Assembly: GCA_029532625.1 (NCBI GenBank)
Contig: JARFXM010000004.1
Location: 4,898,001 to 4,962,000 of the forward strand
Direction: 5' to 3'
Length of the DNA: 64,000 bases
Source: Lomentospora prolificans
Lineage: Eukaryota; Ascomycota; Sordariomycetes; Microascales; Microascaceae
A model generated the notes under the pieces. It was not told the DNA's origin. It searched no databases and was given only the letters and a program-made list of their open reading frames with translations. The position numbers and the translations under genes are program-made. This document shows positions 1 to 12,907 of the stretch, piece by piece; position 1 is the stretch's first letter, and each line of letters opens with the position of its first letter.

Positions 1-568
1 GCTTGCTAGTCTTGCGGCTATGACTGCTCTTTTCTTCTGGACTATTGCTGCCGTTCTTATGACGTATGTATCCCTCCTCCCCCCCCCCCCCCCCCCCCCT
101 CTCAAATTGCATTCACCACACCACTCGACATTCATGAAAAAGGGAAAAAAACAAAGAATAAAAGAAAGGAATAAAAATAAAAAAAGAATACACTAACAAA
201 ATCTTGTTTAAAATAAAAGCGTCACCTTCGTCAAGGCCCGCAACGCCTTCCGCCACAACGGCCGCCGCGCAAACATTGGCACCTACGCCTTTTCATGGGC
301 CTGGGCCGGCTGGGCCGCCCTCCTCCTCGCTTCGCTGCTCTTCTGCTGCGGCATCCGCAAGAAGGAGAGCTCCAGCCGCAAGCACAGGCGCGGCATCGAC
401 GACGGCGTCGGCTACACCGGCAACACCTACAACAACACGACCTACAATAACACCGCCTACGACGATAGCGCCGTCCCTGCCGCGGCTGTTGCGCCGAGGA
501 CCAGGAGGTTTTGGAATAGGGGGAATAGGGGGTATGATGCTAGGAGGGTCAAGGATGAGTATAACTAA
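1..568 (+). CDS. SUR7/PalI-family membrane protein, 3' part
   Basis: Partial gene cut by the window edge. The first exon fragment reads from base 2 to base 63 and ends in a hydrophobic segment (ALFFWTIAAVLMT). An intron follows (GTATGT donor at 64, CACTAAC branch-like sequence near 191, AG at 218-219). The last exon runs 220-568 and joins in phase to give VTFVKARNAFRHNG, a second hydrophobic segment (TYAFSWAWAGWAALLLAS), the LFCCG turn and a basic tail, stopping after VKDEYN. The order of membrane segment, V(T)FVKARNAFR, membrane segment and CCG is typical of the fungal SUR7/PalI family of four-span plasma-membrane (eisosome or pH-sensing) proteins. The tail is rich in Tyr/Asn/Thr. The 5' end, and with it the diagnostic first loop, is outside the window, so SUR7 and PalI cannot be told apart. 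Confidence 0.75.
79..99. repeat. Poly-C tract (21 C) inside an intron
   Basis: An uninterrupted run of 21 cytosines lies 15 bases after the donor site of the SUR7-like gene's last intron, and A-rich sequence follows. It is prone to length polymorphism. Confidence 0.9.
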
Positions 569-1783
569 GGATGGGTGTCGGGCTGATGAGGGCGAGGGGT
601 GGATGTGAGGTATGGGTGAGCGAGAGTGAAGTGTGGAAAGGGATGTAATGTGGTGGTGGGAAGTAAGGGGAGATTTGGCTGGCGGTGAGATGTGAGGTTG
701 AAATTTTTTTTTTATTTTTTTTTTTTTTCCTTTTGTATGGATCAATCAATTGCTGCGCATAGATGGGAGCGTAGGTGCAGTGTAACTCTACTCTCCTTTA
801 CTGTTCCCAAGATATCTTAATCACGAACATTGTCAAGTTCCAACCAATCTCTCCCTCGTCAATACCACCCGTAATTAAAGTTCCTAGGAGGTGGCGTCTT
901 CTAGGCTGGGAGAGGCTGGGAGACATCTTGATGGGATAAAATGTTGGCAATGGGTATAATCCGAGGGTCTGGACATGATTGGAGATGGAAGTTAGCCAGC
1001 ATAGGAATCCAAGTTACTTGAACTATTAATACATCAATCACAGCATGAGACGGCCTCCCTCGTCGCCATCTAGGAAAGTCCCGGGAGCCTCGCTCAGCTC
1101 CCACTCACGCAATGTGAATAAAGTATCACGACGAGAAGCCTGCCGACAGCCTAAGATCAAGGCAACCCCATCAATTCTAAAGAGAAACAAGTGCTGATTA
1201 GAGCAAAGCTATTACCAACCCGGACGGCAAGATTTCCCCCAATCCACTATCCCGTGTATCGCAGAATCCATCCACACCGCAGGACACCCATGCTAATTGC
1301 GTGCGGTTGAAGAGCCAGTCCCACCTTATAAAATGTTTGCTGTGTACCGATGACATTGAAGTAATGGGGAACAACGGAAAACCAAACATAAAAAGACAAA
1401 ACAAGTCGTCGACCCCCATCTTCCGGAACGCGTTTCTGATATGTGTAGGAACAGAAAAGAAAACCTCCCCTTTTCCAGGTGTGTACTGTTTTTCGCGCGG
1501 GATAATATGTGACTGTGACTGGTTCCCGAATATATCTCGCTATGCAATATGAAGCGTAAAGGAAAACTGAATCCGCGGACGATGATGATGCTGGTGAACT
1601 CTTTACCCCGTTTCTCTACGCTTCGGGAGAAGTGAGAAACAAAAAATTGGTAGTGACGCAAGGGCGTCTTGCTTCGCGACTTATTGTTTAAGAACGCTCG
1701 TTTCGATCCGTTACTCGTAGCCCATGAGACCAGCTTCATCGGCTATTCACAATCATATATCCGACCGAATCTGCTCACAGCAT
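569..1783. other. Intergenic, no gene seen
   Basis: This is the convergent 3' flank of the SUR7-like gene (+) and the Pbs2-like gene (-). It contains T-rich sequence near 700-728. The open frames here are short, with no recognisable protein features. Confidence 0.6.
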
Positions 1784-3786
1784 CTAAGGCCCGGCTGACG
1801 GCGTGCCCGCCGGGCTTACGCTATCCAGGGGCGCCGCATGCAACGCCGGCCTTGATGGCTTCTGTGCCCCCATTTCATCGCCTCTCCTATCTAGCACGCT
1901 CTTGACCCACTCGGCCACAATCACATCCTCCGAATTGGCCCGGAAGCGCATCTTGCTGACGCTCTGCGCGATAGAGTCGACATCGTCGCTGTCGCCATCC
2001 TCGGGCTCCTCCGCGATTGTGTCGTACTCGGTGAGCGGCTTCATCCAAGGATGCTTAAGCAGCATGGCATACGTCGGGCGCATCTTGGGGACCTTGTTGA
2101 GGCAACCCCGCACAAAATCTCGGGCCGTCTGAGAGTATCCATCAGCCGGCAAGTTGGGAGGCTCTCCATCAACGATGGCCTAGTACTGGTTAGCCCTGAC
2201 TCTGAAAGGATAAAATATAGTTATCGAATCTGGCAGCTGTCACTTACGCTGAGCTGGCTGAAGATCGTTGAGGCCACTTCGGGAGGATAGGGGTACCTTC
2301 CGAGGGCGCATTCGATTATTGTGAGGCCGAGACTCCAGATGTCGCTTTGTACGCTGTATGTACCATCCGAGCCCGCCGTGTTCATGCCGCCGCCAGAGAT
2401 TCTCTCAGGAGCCATGTAGCTCTGGCAACCAATGTTGGTCTTGGCTATGGACGCCACGAGATTACCACTGACCCCGAAATCGCAAATCTTGACCTGCCCC
2501 TTGCGGTTTATAAGGATATTGGTAGGTTTCACATCGCGGTGGATGATGTTGTGCTCATCCTTTAGCGTTTTGAGACCCATGATGGTAGCATACGTTATCC
2601 GCCGCAACACCTCCTCAGGAATGCCTCCGGTATAGAGCTTGTCGATAGATCCCCCGTCCATGTACTCGATGCACATATACACCGCACCCTCCTGGAAAAA
2701 GGCACCATAAAAGTCGATAATATAAGGCGAAACACATTCGTGAAGGATCACCAACTCTTTCAGGATGGTGGTGAATTTGGCCTCATCTAATTCCAACCTA
2801 ATCTCCTTCATCGCCATGATGATGCCGGTGCAGTTATTGGGCTGCGCCCCCGGGGTGCCGTTGGCTTCAGCCATTGTCTCCGAAATATCTGTCATCGACG
2901 TGCTGGGCGAGGCCCGGAAGCCCGATAGTCCTTGACCGAAGCGGGGCCTCGTGGGCCTTGCGTGCCGCACCTTGTATACTGTTCCGTAGTTGCCCTTTCC
3001 TAGCTCGCCCAAGGGCTCTACCTCTTCAAGCGACATGTGAAATGACTTGCCGTTGGAAAAGTTGACTCCCTTGTTCGTGATCGTAGCCGCCCCCTCAAAC
3101 GTTATCCAGCCCTTCTCTGCATCAATGTACTTTTTGAAGTCGTTTAGTTTCGAACCGTGGCCAGTACCATTAGGCTCGCCATCCTGACCGTCTGGCAGCT
3201 TCATATCCGACAATTTGGGCGGCCCCGCAGGCGAGTCTTGGTTCATTTGCAGCTTCATTCCTCTCCTGGCGCTGAGTCCTTGAGGCTTATGCGACATGAC
3301 TGGGCTGGACACAGAGCTTCCGGGTAAACCTGGCCTGACCGCCCCGGGTGGAAGGCGCATATTACCGGCAAAACCACCCGCGAATGGCCCGGGTCCCACA
3401 GGCGATGACCGTCCATGCCCCGGGGAGGCTCCGCCTGTGGGGGACCCCGGGTTGGGGGGAGGCTTACCAAGCCTGGCCTGCGCTAGCGAGCGCGCCTTGA
3501 GCATGGCATCGCTGCCAGTCAGAGCACCGCCCAGCACAGACGAAGCCGGTGGGCGCCTAGCATTAGAGAGAGTACCTAGCGGCGTCGAGTTTGGGTTCAT
3601 GTTCTGGGGGTCGGAGACGGAGCGGAGCGACGGTAACCTCTTGACCCCATCTCCGCTCAGCTGATCGCCTCCGGGGATCTCGAGTGGGGTGCTAGCTTGC
3701 GATGACTGGCCCGAAGCGGGAGAATTGGGGTTGCTTTCGAAGGCATCGGATAGCATCTCGTCGGGGGTCGAGGGTATGGGATCCAT
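1784..3786 (-). CDS. pbs2: Pbs2-type MAP kinase kinase (HOG osmostress pathway)
   Basis: Two exons (3786-2248 and 2179-1784; donor GTAAGTG, acceptor TACTAG) encode 644 aa. Residues 1-250 are a low-complexity Ser/Pro/Gly-rich regulatory region. The kinase domain starts near 256: glycine loop GKGNYGTV (263-270), ATP lysine K327 in AMKEIR, catalytic HRDVKPTN (416-423), DFG at 436-438, and the MAPKK activation segment SIAKT with likely phospho-sites S446 and T450. A small-lobe insertion (about 273-320) separates the glycine loop from K327, as I recall for filamentous-fungal Pbs2 proteins. The kinase core (YMDGGSIDKLYTGGIPEE, NLVASIAKTNIGCQSYMAPE) is that of Pbs2/OS-5 rather than of the cell-wall or mating MAPKKs. 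It should phosphorylate the Hog1-type MAPK in the cytoplasm during osmotic and oxidative stress and is the route of phenylpyrrole and dicarboximide fungicide action in related fungi. The C-terminal tail after the kinase is about 60 aa. Confidence 0.93.
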
Positions 3787-6700
3787 GGTGGGGTCGACGT
3801 ATATGGGCGGGCGGTGGGAATGCGGTCAGAGGTTGGGTGTGGTTTTCGGGATATTCGTGGATAGAATCGGCGGACGTGAGAATAAGTTGATTTGGGAGGG
3901 GAGAGTGGCCGAACAGGGACCAGCGGGCAGGTCGCGAGGGGCTTGTCGAGAAAGTCAGAGAGGGGTGCGCTGTATGATGAGACGCAAAGAGAGGAAAAAG
4001 CGACTCGTGCTAGCAAAGCGGACACATGGGTTTCGGCGAAATCTTCGGTCTAGAGTGAGATCGATTGGACACGGCGTGATGAACACTATACAGACTCTCC
4101 TCTCTTGTGGTGATAGGTGGGGTTCCAATATCTCGGTGAACGGTCCGGTGCCGTGCCTTGTCGTTGTCGGGCGGACAGAAGAGCGAGGGGCAGGAGTGTT
4201 TGCTCGGAAATTCGAGGCTGGGTGAACCCTCGCTAGGTCCGAAGAAGAGGCAGGACTGATATGGCGGAAAGTTTAAAACATGAATAGTCGAAAATGGCGG
4301 CCGCTAGCGGAGGAATGATATGTGGAGAATAGGGTTCTGCTTTGGCTTGGAACGAGGGAGATTTTGGCGTTGGCGAAGATCTACCTTTTACTTTCCGCCG
4401 TGGTCGCTGCTTCTGGTTTTTTTTTTCTTGTTTTCCCTCTTGGGTAGCGGGGCAGTCGCAGCGGACGATAGGTGGGGGAAAGGAAAGGAAGGGGCCCGGC
4501 TCGGTCAGTGAAGGCTCAACCAGTGGGGTGCGCACTTGGGCACTGTTACCTCTCTGTCACGATTGCTGCCAAGCAAGGCACCGAGGGAAAAATGACAATA
4601 GGACCAGCACCAACAAGAGGGCTTGGGGCCGCGTCGGAGCGATGTGGCTTTGCTCGTGAAGTAAGTTAAAGCGGTCAGGCCGAGAGGAAGACTAGTTCCA
4701 CAAAATACGCCGGATCTTGAGCCCAAAGGATGGTCGATGGAGCGTGTGACGAGTGAGTTGACGGATGAAGAATGTAGGCCAAAGCTTGTTTCTGCTGGTG
4801 GCGGGTGCCGGTGATACCAGACCAAAAATGCGAAAATCAGCCACTGGGATACCCTGGAACAAGTGCTCGATGGGTGGCTGTGTTTAGCCGAGCCTGGGCC
4901 TGATTTTGTCGTCTTCTCTTTGGAGCGTATTGCCGTTTGCGAGACTTCCCTCCGCAGTTGCACTATTCTCTTTCTTGTGCCGAGTCTTCTCTTTGTTTTC
5001 TTTCTTTTCTTCTTCCTTCGTGTAGGACCACGAGTGGAAAACGGATCTCGGAACGGATCAGGAGCAGGCCATCAATTGGAGGCGGACTGACTGAGGCTGA
5101 TGCCGAGCTTCTCGTGGCCAAGACACTAGCTAGGAGCAGGGCGTTTTTAGCTTTGCACACATTCGCTTTCTCAGCGTTGCGTTGGACGAAGGAAACTGTG
5201 GGGGAGAAGTATTCGAGATGGATGATGTGAGGGGTGGTGGAAAGTGTGAAGCTGTCTGTTGAGTTGCACACTGGCTTTACATGTATGAATCCAAAACGTC
5301 GTCTTGAGAATCCTGGAAGCTCGAAGCGAGCGAGGTATCGTGTTCTCGCGCTCTTTTAGTAATTCATTGGTGATTCCAAGTTTTGCCAAGTCCTACCTTA
5401 GGACGAGTACCTCGACGTGCAGTCACTCCCACGCCAACTAATATGAAGCCGTCGACCCTAATACTAGTTTGCTGGTCACGCCGTTTCACCAGGACTTTGG
5501 CTGGCCGCTCAAGGCGGGTCAGAATCAAAGTACAGAGGACTAAACGCTACTCCCGCTCCCGACTAACAAGCCGGAAGGCCAGCGAGGGAGGAGTAGTTCT
5601 ACCCTCTACTACCCTCTACTGCCCTCTACCCCACGTCGAGGTCCCAGCAAACCTTCACTATATATTCCCAGTCTACAATTAGCGTCGCGTAAGGATTGGC
5701 AGAATTAAGGGATGTCTCGATCTGCTGAACATCTCCTGTCATGGCGTGGTCTAGACATTTCCAGGGTCGGATCAGCAGTAACACGGGATCGATCGAAATT
5801 GGCTTTGGGGCCTGGGTCGAACAGTGAGATGCTTGCTCACAAACAGCCTGAGAGCGCCAAGTACAAGTACATGATCTCGGCAAAGTACGCTGTGGAGTTC
5901 AATGAACCAGGGACATTCTGGTGGGATAGTCACGGAGACCTCTGAGGCACAATCGAGGATGTAAACCGCCGTTGCATCCACCTGGTCGATAACTCCGAAC
6001 GGGTGCTCGATATTCGGAGGCTCAATCCCCCAAGAAAAATTAATTTCTTTGCGAAAGGCCGTCCTTCCTCGCCGAGGCCCGGTGCTTTGTTCGTTCACTG
6101 AGCCCAGGCCTGGACGTCACGCCTGCCAGCGGTCCTACCGAACAGCTGAAACAGCCTTCCATTTTACCACCCGCAATCCGTGCAATTCTGTCTCCAGAGA
6201 CATTAGAGTAGCAGTGTTTCAAGGACAATGCCGAACGGCGACACTCAGAGTCAATACCAAAACAGGAACCCGCACCAGGTATTGGGCCATGTATCTCCTG
6301 GTATCGGTTTCCCCTTGGATTCTGGCGCACCAACATTTGGGCTGCGGATGAGCTTGAAGTTGCCGTAGGATTTTCGCCTCCCATGAGATTTCGATGACGA
6401 CGAATCCCGGCATGCACATGCACTAAGCCGCTTTGGTCGCTAATTCGCGGGTTTGTGGATTCTGTTGGTATTGAGGTGCACCAGAAATCAAGATAATAAT
6501 GGGGATCGTGATGGCTCTGCCCTGACCGTGCCCCTGTCAAATATCCTTAGCTGATGGGCAGCGAGCGAGGTTAGATGCGGGCTACCATACGTGAATCTGC
6601 AGATTGAGTACATTTGAACCTGGGGCAGACTCGACCATGAGTCGATTGGTAACACATGCAGCACGAACAGGGACAGATCACCTTGCTGACATGATGTGGT

Positions 6701-9434
6701 CCTGCTCCGGAGCAAACCCTACGGTTATTGTGGATGGGTGCCAGTGTGGACGGTGGATTCCATATCTTGGATCGGCATATGGTCTTTTTGAAGGATACCT
6801 GAGATGGAAGCAAGTTCGAGTTCACTTTCTTTGCCGCAGATTTCCAGTCGCTTCGGGGAGGCTGCTCCTCCTTGCTCATGTTCGAATGTCTCCTCTTGAC
6901 GCGTATGACTGCCGTAATGCCTCGCCACATCTGAAAATCCGCGCCCCATGCAGATTGGAGGAGTCAGTCCGGATTCGACAATACTTCTCAAACCGGCCGC
7001 AGGTCATTAACATACACGTAAACACCATCACGTCAAGTTAAGGGAATAGAGGGCTTATAATGGCCTATTATATGCGAAGCCGATGCAGAATGACCTGTCG
7101 AGCGAGCCAAATGAATGGTTTAGGTCTCGAATCCATGCTTCTCCCCGCCTTAATGTTTACTTGTTTTTGTTTCTTTTGACCACTTGTACAAGTAGGAGCG
7201 GGGAGTGGGTGCCCCGAATGCGTGCCCTGGCATGTCCGATCCCATTGGGCTGGAGGGGTAGAAAATGCTGGGCCGGAAGTGGCTGGGTTGACCGGGTTCA
7301 TCGTCATCATAGCCAGCCAGCGACGATTCCTCTGCCGCACCAGCATTCGTGGGCGATCATTTCGTCACCCATGCACCTCCTTTCGCTTGTCTCACTGGAA
7401 CGGGTACATGCATCTACACTACATACGACAGCACATCCAGTGGATAGAGAGTAAAATAGTTGAGAAGAAGAAAGCTCCCCGCTTCCCATCAGCTGCAGAA
7501 ATGCAAGCCTTTACGCGAACAGGACACTTCTCCCTTTTCAAATCTGAACAATGCAGTTGCCTTGGCTAACAAGCGATCTCTGGGGCGCGTCCGGACCGTC
7601 CGATCGAGGCGATTCAAGATTTCAAAGCTGCAGCTTGCCTCGAGGGCGCGCCCGTAATTGATATATTAATATACAACAGTGAAACAGGGTCGCTGTCCTC
7701 GTCTGACGCTGAAGCGAGCAGGGGGTGGGAATGAAATATTCAATTGTCCCGGCGCACAACGAGGGCGGTCTCCGATAAGCTTCATGGAGATGCAAGCAGC
7801 TGTTGATTGCTGCGGCTGCGATTCGCCCTCCATCACGATGCTCCCGCCCAATTCGCCGATGCTGAGTGCGGGTTGCAGGACCTCTCTCCCCTTGTTCATT
7901 TAACCTTTCCTCGGTCTCGAGGCCAGCCAAGAGAATTCTAGATCTTCAGACGACTCGTCGCTTGCAGTACTAACACTGGTGCTAAAAATCACCGACAACA
8001 CTTTAGGCATCCCCGCTGCTATGGGAGCTGCATCGTCACGACTGTCCCTAAGGCCGCAAATGTCAATGTGATTGCACGTGTGCCCGATTTCCTTCTTTGA
8101 CTGGAAGTCAGCGAAGGGTCTAGCTACTGGGAGTTGGCCAAGACATTGGCACTTTTATTTTTCCGCCTAGACGGGTGGGCCTGAAATTGAAAGAGAAAAA
8201 AAACATCACAGGTAGCTCAAGGCATTTTGGGCGCGATACCTACGAATACTTTCCTCACCACGGGCTGTGTTCGTTTGCTAGGCAAAGTAAAATTTGTAGA
8301 AAGGCCAAGCCAATTGTCCTGGCTCCAATGTCCCTCCATCGGGCAAAATCTTCTGTTAGTTTCCTCAGGTTTCGGTGTAGCTGGGAGGCGTGCAAGAGAG
8401 GGTTCCGCACAATCCGAAACCCGCCATGGGATGGCGAACTTTGTCTCTGGATCAAACAGTGCATGGGGCGAAAGGGTGTCTGATGTGAGTCGATATGCGC
8501 CTTTGTCGACTTAGCTTCGGTCAGTGGCCCAACCAGAAACGAGGGCCGGCGCATCTACCATAGAGGCGCTGGTCGTGCGCGCCTTCAGCATGGCACTAGA
8601 ATATTCTTACCGGGCAGATTGTCGAGTGATTCTCAGTGTTTTTTCCCCGCTGTTCTGATTTCGCCCTCAAGTGGCGATTGAATTGAGTATCGCGACCTTA
8701 GACCGTCCGGTCCTGCATTTTAGACACAAAGCCATACGCACAAAATTGTGAAATATGAAGCGCCGATTTGGAGGGTTTACCAAGTTCCTTCCGCCTGTGT
8801 CGAAGCTTCGCCTGGAAAATAGGGGACGTAGATGAAGAAGAAGGAGCAGCCGAGATTGATAACTTGAGTTCAAGAGCTCCCCGAGCAACGGCTTGGGAGG
8901 CCTTTGTACCCGGTGTGTTTTGCGAACCCAATCCTCACAACTAAGGCCTAAAGAGGCGCTAGCTCAGCCCCAATGCGGCCATATCGGGCCAATCAGGAAC
9001 CAACATCGGAGCACGACTCCGAATGAAGCAACACAGAGGTACAGACAACGACATCAGCCAGCTACATGACGTAAAGCTTATCAGCGCAGCTGTGAGCAGT
9101 TTTGGTATCCTAGTCCAGCTTGTGTAGGTATCATTATCAGCCAAAGCAGTTCTTCAGTGTTTCTGAAAACCCAAGAATCTAGTGAACCAGGCTGTGACAG
9201 ATCAGTGGGCCCAGCCGGGGTCGCCCCATCGTAATTGTGCAATAAACAAAGGGCAGGGGCAAGCGGAGGAGTGTGAGGCGGGAAATCCCAAGTGTGGTGC
9301 GCTGCTTCTGATAAATATTAACGATGACGACAACACTGTCTGCCACCCTTACTTTTGCCATTCTGTCTCTTTTTCCTTCTCCTTATTACCCCGGAATCCG
9401 AGTCATTCGCCATCTTTGACAGAGTTGACTCTCA
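3787..9434. other. 5.6 kb intergenic region, no supported gene
   Basis: This contains the promoter and leader of the Pbs2-like gene (3.8-5 kb), the upstream region of the auxin-carrier gene, and a long stretch between them. Both strands carry only short open frames without recognisable domains or a convincing intron-joined model. A lineage-specific gene with many introns, or a non-coding transcript, cannot be excluded. Confidence 0.5.
5601..5630. repeat. Three-copy 10-bp tandem repeat
   Basis: The unit ACCCTCTACT occurs twice perfectly, followed by one copy with two differences (GCCCTCTACC). It lies in non-coding sequence. Confidence 0.85.
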
Positions 9435-11391
9435 ATGATTTCTGGTATCGACGGTTCTGGAACGGCTATGGCGTCGTTCCTGGACCCTTATCTGAACTTC
9501 AACAATTACACCAAATACTCTGTACCTGGCGACAGCGATGGCTCCCATCTCCAAAGTGCTCTTGGCATCGGTGGCGGGAACCACGACTCCCACCCGCCGT
9601 TGGCGAGGCTGATGTTGCTCGTCTTCTCCGCCATTCTCGAGGTCGTCTGTATTAGTCTGCCCGGTTATATTATCGCCAGGTTAGGTCACTTCGACGCCGA
9701 CAAGCAGAAATTTTTGGCGAACCTGAATATCATGTTATTCACTCCCTGCCTGAGTAAGTCGGCTCTATCGTGGATGCCACCCGCCTCCGACCCCATTGCC
9801 CGTCGACCAGGGCCCACCGCCCGTATCCGCGTCCCCATTCGCTCAATTGGCACTGACATTGTTGGACCGCTGTAATAGTTTTCACAAAGCTTGCCTCACA
9901 ACTGAGCATCGATGCGCTCGCCGATCTTGCCATTATCCCCGTAATATTCATCGTACAAACCGCGGTATCATGGACAGTCTCCATCATCGTCTCGCGCGTC
10001 TTCCGCTTCCATAAGCGGGCCGCCAACTTCGTCACTGCCATGGGCGTCTTTGGCAACTCGAACTCCCTTCCGATTTCCCTCGTCATCGCCTTTTCTCAGA
10101 CCTTAAGAGGACTGCACTGGGATAAGATCCCTGGTGACAATGACGACGACGTCGCAGCCCGTGGCATTCTATACCTTCTCCTATTCCAGCAACTTGGCCA
10201 GCTCGTCCGGTGGAGCTGGGGTTACCATGTGCTCCTTGCACCAAAGCCAAAGGTTGACGAAGAGGAGCGCCCTGATTTTGACGATAACGACCTGGAACGC
10301 GCCGAACGATATCGAGACGACGCCTCCCAACCCCCAACTCTCATCCATAGTTCCGCCAGCGACCTTACCGACAGTGAAGGAAGCGAACCGCTGGAGCGAA
10401 CGGGGAGTACCGAAGATTTTGACCAGTACTGGCCTGCCGGGAGGACACCAGTCGCCGGTGGATCGCATGCGTCACCGGCGGACTCGGACGACGAGCATGA
10501 CGCCAATGGGCATGTTAAGAGCGACACTCGGCCCCTCTTGTCCAGTAACAACAGCAACTCATTCTTGGACATCGTCTCCTTCCCCCCGATCGTGCACGCC
10601 CAATCTAGCAGCTCAGAAAGCGTGGTGGATACGGTGAAGTCGAGGCTACGGAAAAGGGCCACTGCGGCTAAAGCCTCTGTCCACCACCGGATGAGCAAGG
10701 TCTTTAACTGTCTTCCAACTCCCTTGCAGCGAGTATTGACGAAATTGGGATCATGGATTGCCAAGATCTACGGCTTCGCCCAAACCTTCATGAACCCTCC
10801 ACTGTGGGCGATGTTGTTCGCCATCGTCATTGCTTCCGTTCCCAGACTGCATGATATATTCTTCGAGGAGGATTCGTTCGTCTATAACAGTGTCACGCGT
10901 GCCGTCTCGTCTAGCGGCAGTGTTGCCGTCCCTCTCATCCTCGTCGTCCTTGGTGCAAACCTAGCTAGGAACACACAAGAGCATGGAACTCACGACGCCG
11001 AGGAACAGAAGATCGGTACCAAGTTGCTCGTTGCCTCGCTCCTGAGCCGTATGTTGCTCCCTACGCTCATCATGGCACCTATCATTGCGCTCTTCGCCAA
11101 GTTCGCGCCCGTCAGCATTTTGGATGACCCCATCTTTGTCATCGTGTGCTTCCTCCTCACGGGAGCGCCGAGCGCGCTGCAGTTAGCACAAATTTGCCAG
11201 CTCAATGGAGTTTACGAGGGCGTCATGGCCAAGATTTTGTTCCAGAGCTATGTCATCTGGTAAGTTGTGTTGGGATGAGCTGCTTCATTGCTTTGTGTAA
11301 CCGCTAACCACCCACTAGGATACTTCCCTCAACCATGGTCTTGGTCATGTGTGCCCTTGAGGTCGTCGAGTGGGCGGCCAAGAGACAATAG
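9435..11391 (+). CDS. Auxin efflux carrier (PIN/PILS-like) family transporter
   Basis: Three exons (9435-9753, 9879-11259, 11319-11391) with GTAAGT donors and a CTAAC branch in intron 2 give 590 aa. Hydrophobic segments start near residue 55 (LMLLVFSAILEVVCISLPGY) and continue to about 225, with the family motif GNSNSLPIS near 165-173. A long acidic, Ser-rich cytosolic loop spans about 228-405, followed by a second block of membrane segments to the end (WAMLFAIVIASVPRL, LLPTLIMAPIIALFAKF, GAPSALQLAQI). This two-block layout with a central loop is that of the Mem_trans/auxin efflux carrier family, whose yeast members are Ecm3 and relatives. The fungal proteins are thought to sit in the ER or other endomembranes; their substrates are unsettled. 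A second in-frame ATG at 9468 is an alternative start. Confidence 0.9.
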
Positions 11392-12084
11392 ATGGAAGGA
11401 TATTGCCTAGGTGGGCATCTTTTTCATTTGTACACGACTTTCGACTTGCTTCTTCGGTCTTTCCTTTTGCTTTGTTTCTTACCATATCCCAAATTTCATG
11501 TCCAGGCGTTGGAAGGGTTTTCATAGAATAGGTATTCAGCATGACGGCGCTGGGAACTGGGTCTGTATCATTCCTCTTGGGTTTCTTTCTCCAGGGCATA
11601 GAAGGGTTGGGATAGAAAGATTGGGACATGGATTGTGCATCAAAAAAAAAAAAAAAAAAAAAAAAAAAGAAAGAAAAGGGAAGAAATATTCATTTGAGAT
11701 CCGGGGGTCATGTTTGGCGGGATATTATCATGGAGTGGGCAAAATGTGTGAGTGGGTTGAAATATCGGCTCGTGTAGCAATAGGCTGTTTGATGGGGAGA
11801 AATGTGCATTGATAGCGGCAAAGTCATGGATTTCCCCTTAGGTCACCAAGTGCTGGAACCAAATTGAAGAATCACTTCGTCGCAGAATCTGCTCCCGTAT
11901 GTTCCAAAGCTGTGCTCTCGGATAGTATTCGGTTGTTTTGAGTGTGTGCAAGGGGGGGGGGGACGATGGAATTGCGAATAGGCCAGAATGGATGTTGCCA
12001 TAAATTGTGCGAAGCTTTCGTGCTTGTGAGCGGTTCGGCTTCTACTCCCCAGACCACCCTCCCGAAGAATCATCGCCGTCCCAC
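11392..12084. other. Intergenic between convergent genes
   Basis: This is the 3' flank of the auxin-carrier gene and of the downstream minus-strand gene. It contains a 27-A run (11642-11668) and a G tract near 11951. No gene was seen. Confidence 0.6.
11642..11668. repeat. Poly-A tract (27 A)
   Basis: An uninterrupted adenine run about 250 bases past the stop codon of the auxin-carrier gene. Confidence 0.9.
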
Positions 12085-12907
12085 CTACCTCACACCATTG
12101 ACGAGCTGCTCCTCCTTGACCAACACCCAATCCCTTACACCACCCTTCCAATCACTAATCCTCACGTCCTTGATATCTACAACAACTACCCTGACGTCCT
12201 CCTGCGTTCGCTGAGGGTTTTCACTAGGAGTGGTAGGGCCATCGGCCGCGAAAGGGTCACCACCGTCAAAGGTGTTGTTCTCAAGGTGCTGCTCGCGGTA
12301 GAAGCGTTCCTCGTCAGAGCCAGCATCAGCGAGGCGAGCGGAGCCGTTTATGGTAGCGGAAATAGAAGACATCGCAGAGGAGTTTAGGTTTAGGAGGAGG
12401 GAAGCGAGGGAGGATGTAGGGGGCTGCGGCGAGCCGTTGGAGAGGCGGCGGCCGGTAGGGGGGCGATGGGAGACCCCTGCTTATATGTCAGCACTGCGTG
12501 TCGCCGTAGGCACTGGTATATGAGAATTGACTCACAGTCGTGGACGAGGAGGGAGACATTGGGGTTCGCAATGAGGTTGTTAATCTTCTTGGAGGCGGGG
12601 TTGGTGGTCATAATGATGACAGGAGATGTCGAGAAGGGGGATTCGGCGAGGTAGGTGTAATTCATCAGGGAGACGTGGGGGACATTATCGAAGCATGTTG
12701 CGAGATGGAGCTGCGTGCGATGGTTGACGCGTGTTAGCCGTGAATGCGACGGGGGTCCGGAGTTGGATGAAGTGGTAGGGATGAGGATATGCTCACAAAC
12801 CGTGCGTTCTCAAGGCACTGGACAACCTCCGGGGGGAGAGTGGTCGTGGTCTGCTTATGGGTATCGCCAGCAGAGGCTTCGTGGCTGAGGGGGATCTGTT
12901 GCTCCAT
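12085..12907 (-). CDS. Pyridoxamine 5'-phosphate oxidase-like FMN-binding split-barrel protein
   Basis: Three exons (12907-12797, 12710-12536, 12476-12085) join in phase to encode 225 aa. Exon 1 ends at CLENARF and exon 2 continues with LHLATCFDNVPHVSLMNYTY, the start of the split barrel. SPVIIMTTNPASKKINNL and NPNVSLLVHDW follow, the latter completed across intron 2. The last exon holds a hydrophilic insert, then VRVVVVDIKDVRISDWKGG near the end and the C-terminus LVNGVR. The fold and length match the fungal pyridoxamine-phosphate-oxidase-like family with yeast members YLR456W and YPR172W. These are not the vitamin B6 oxidase itself and their reaction is unknown. The gene is divergent from the methylcrotonyl-CoA carboxylase gene, with 517 bases between the two ATGs. 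Confidence 0.85.
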
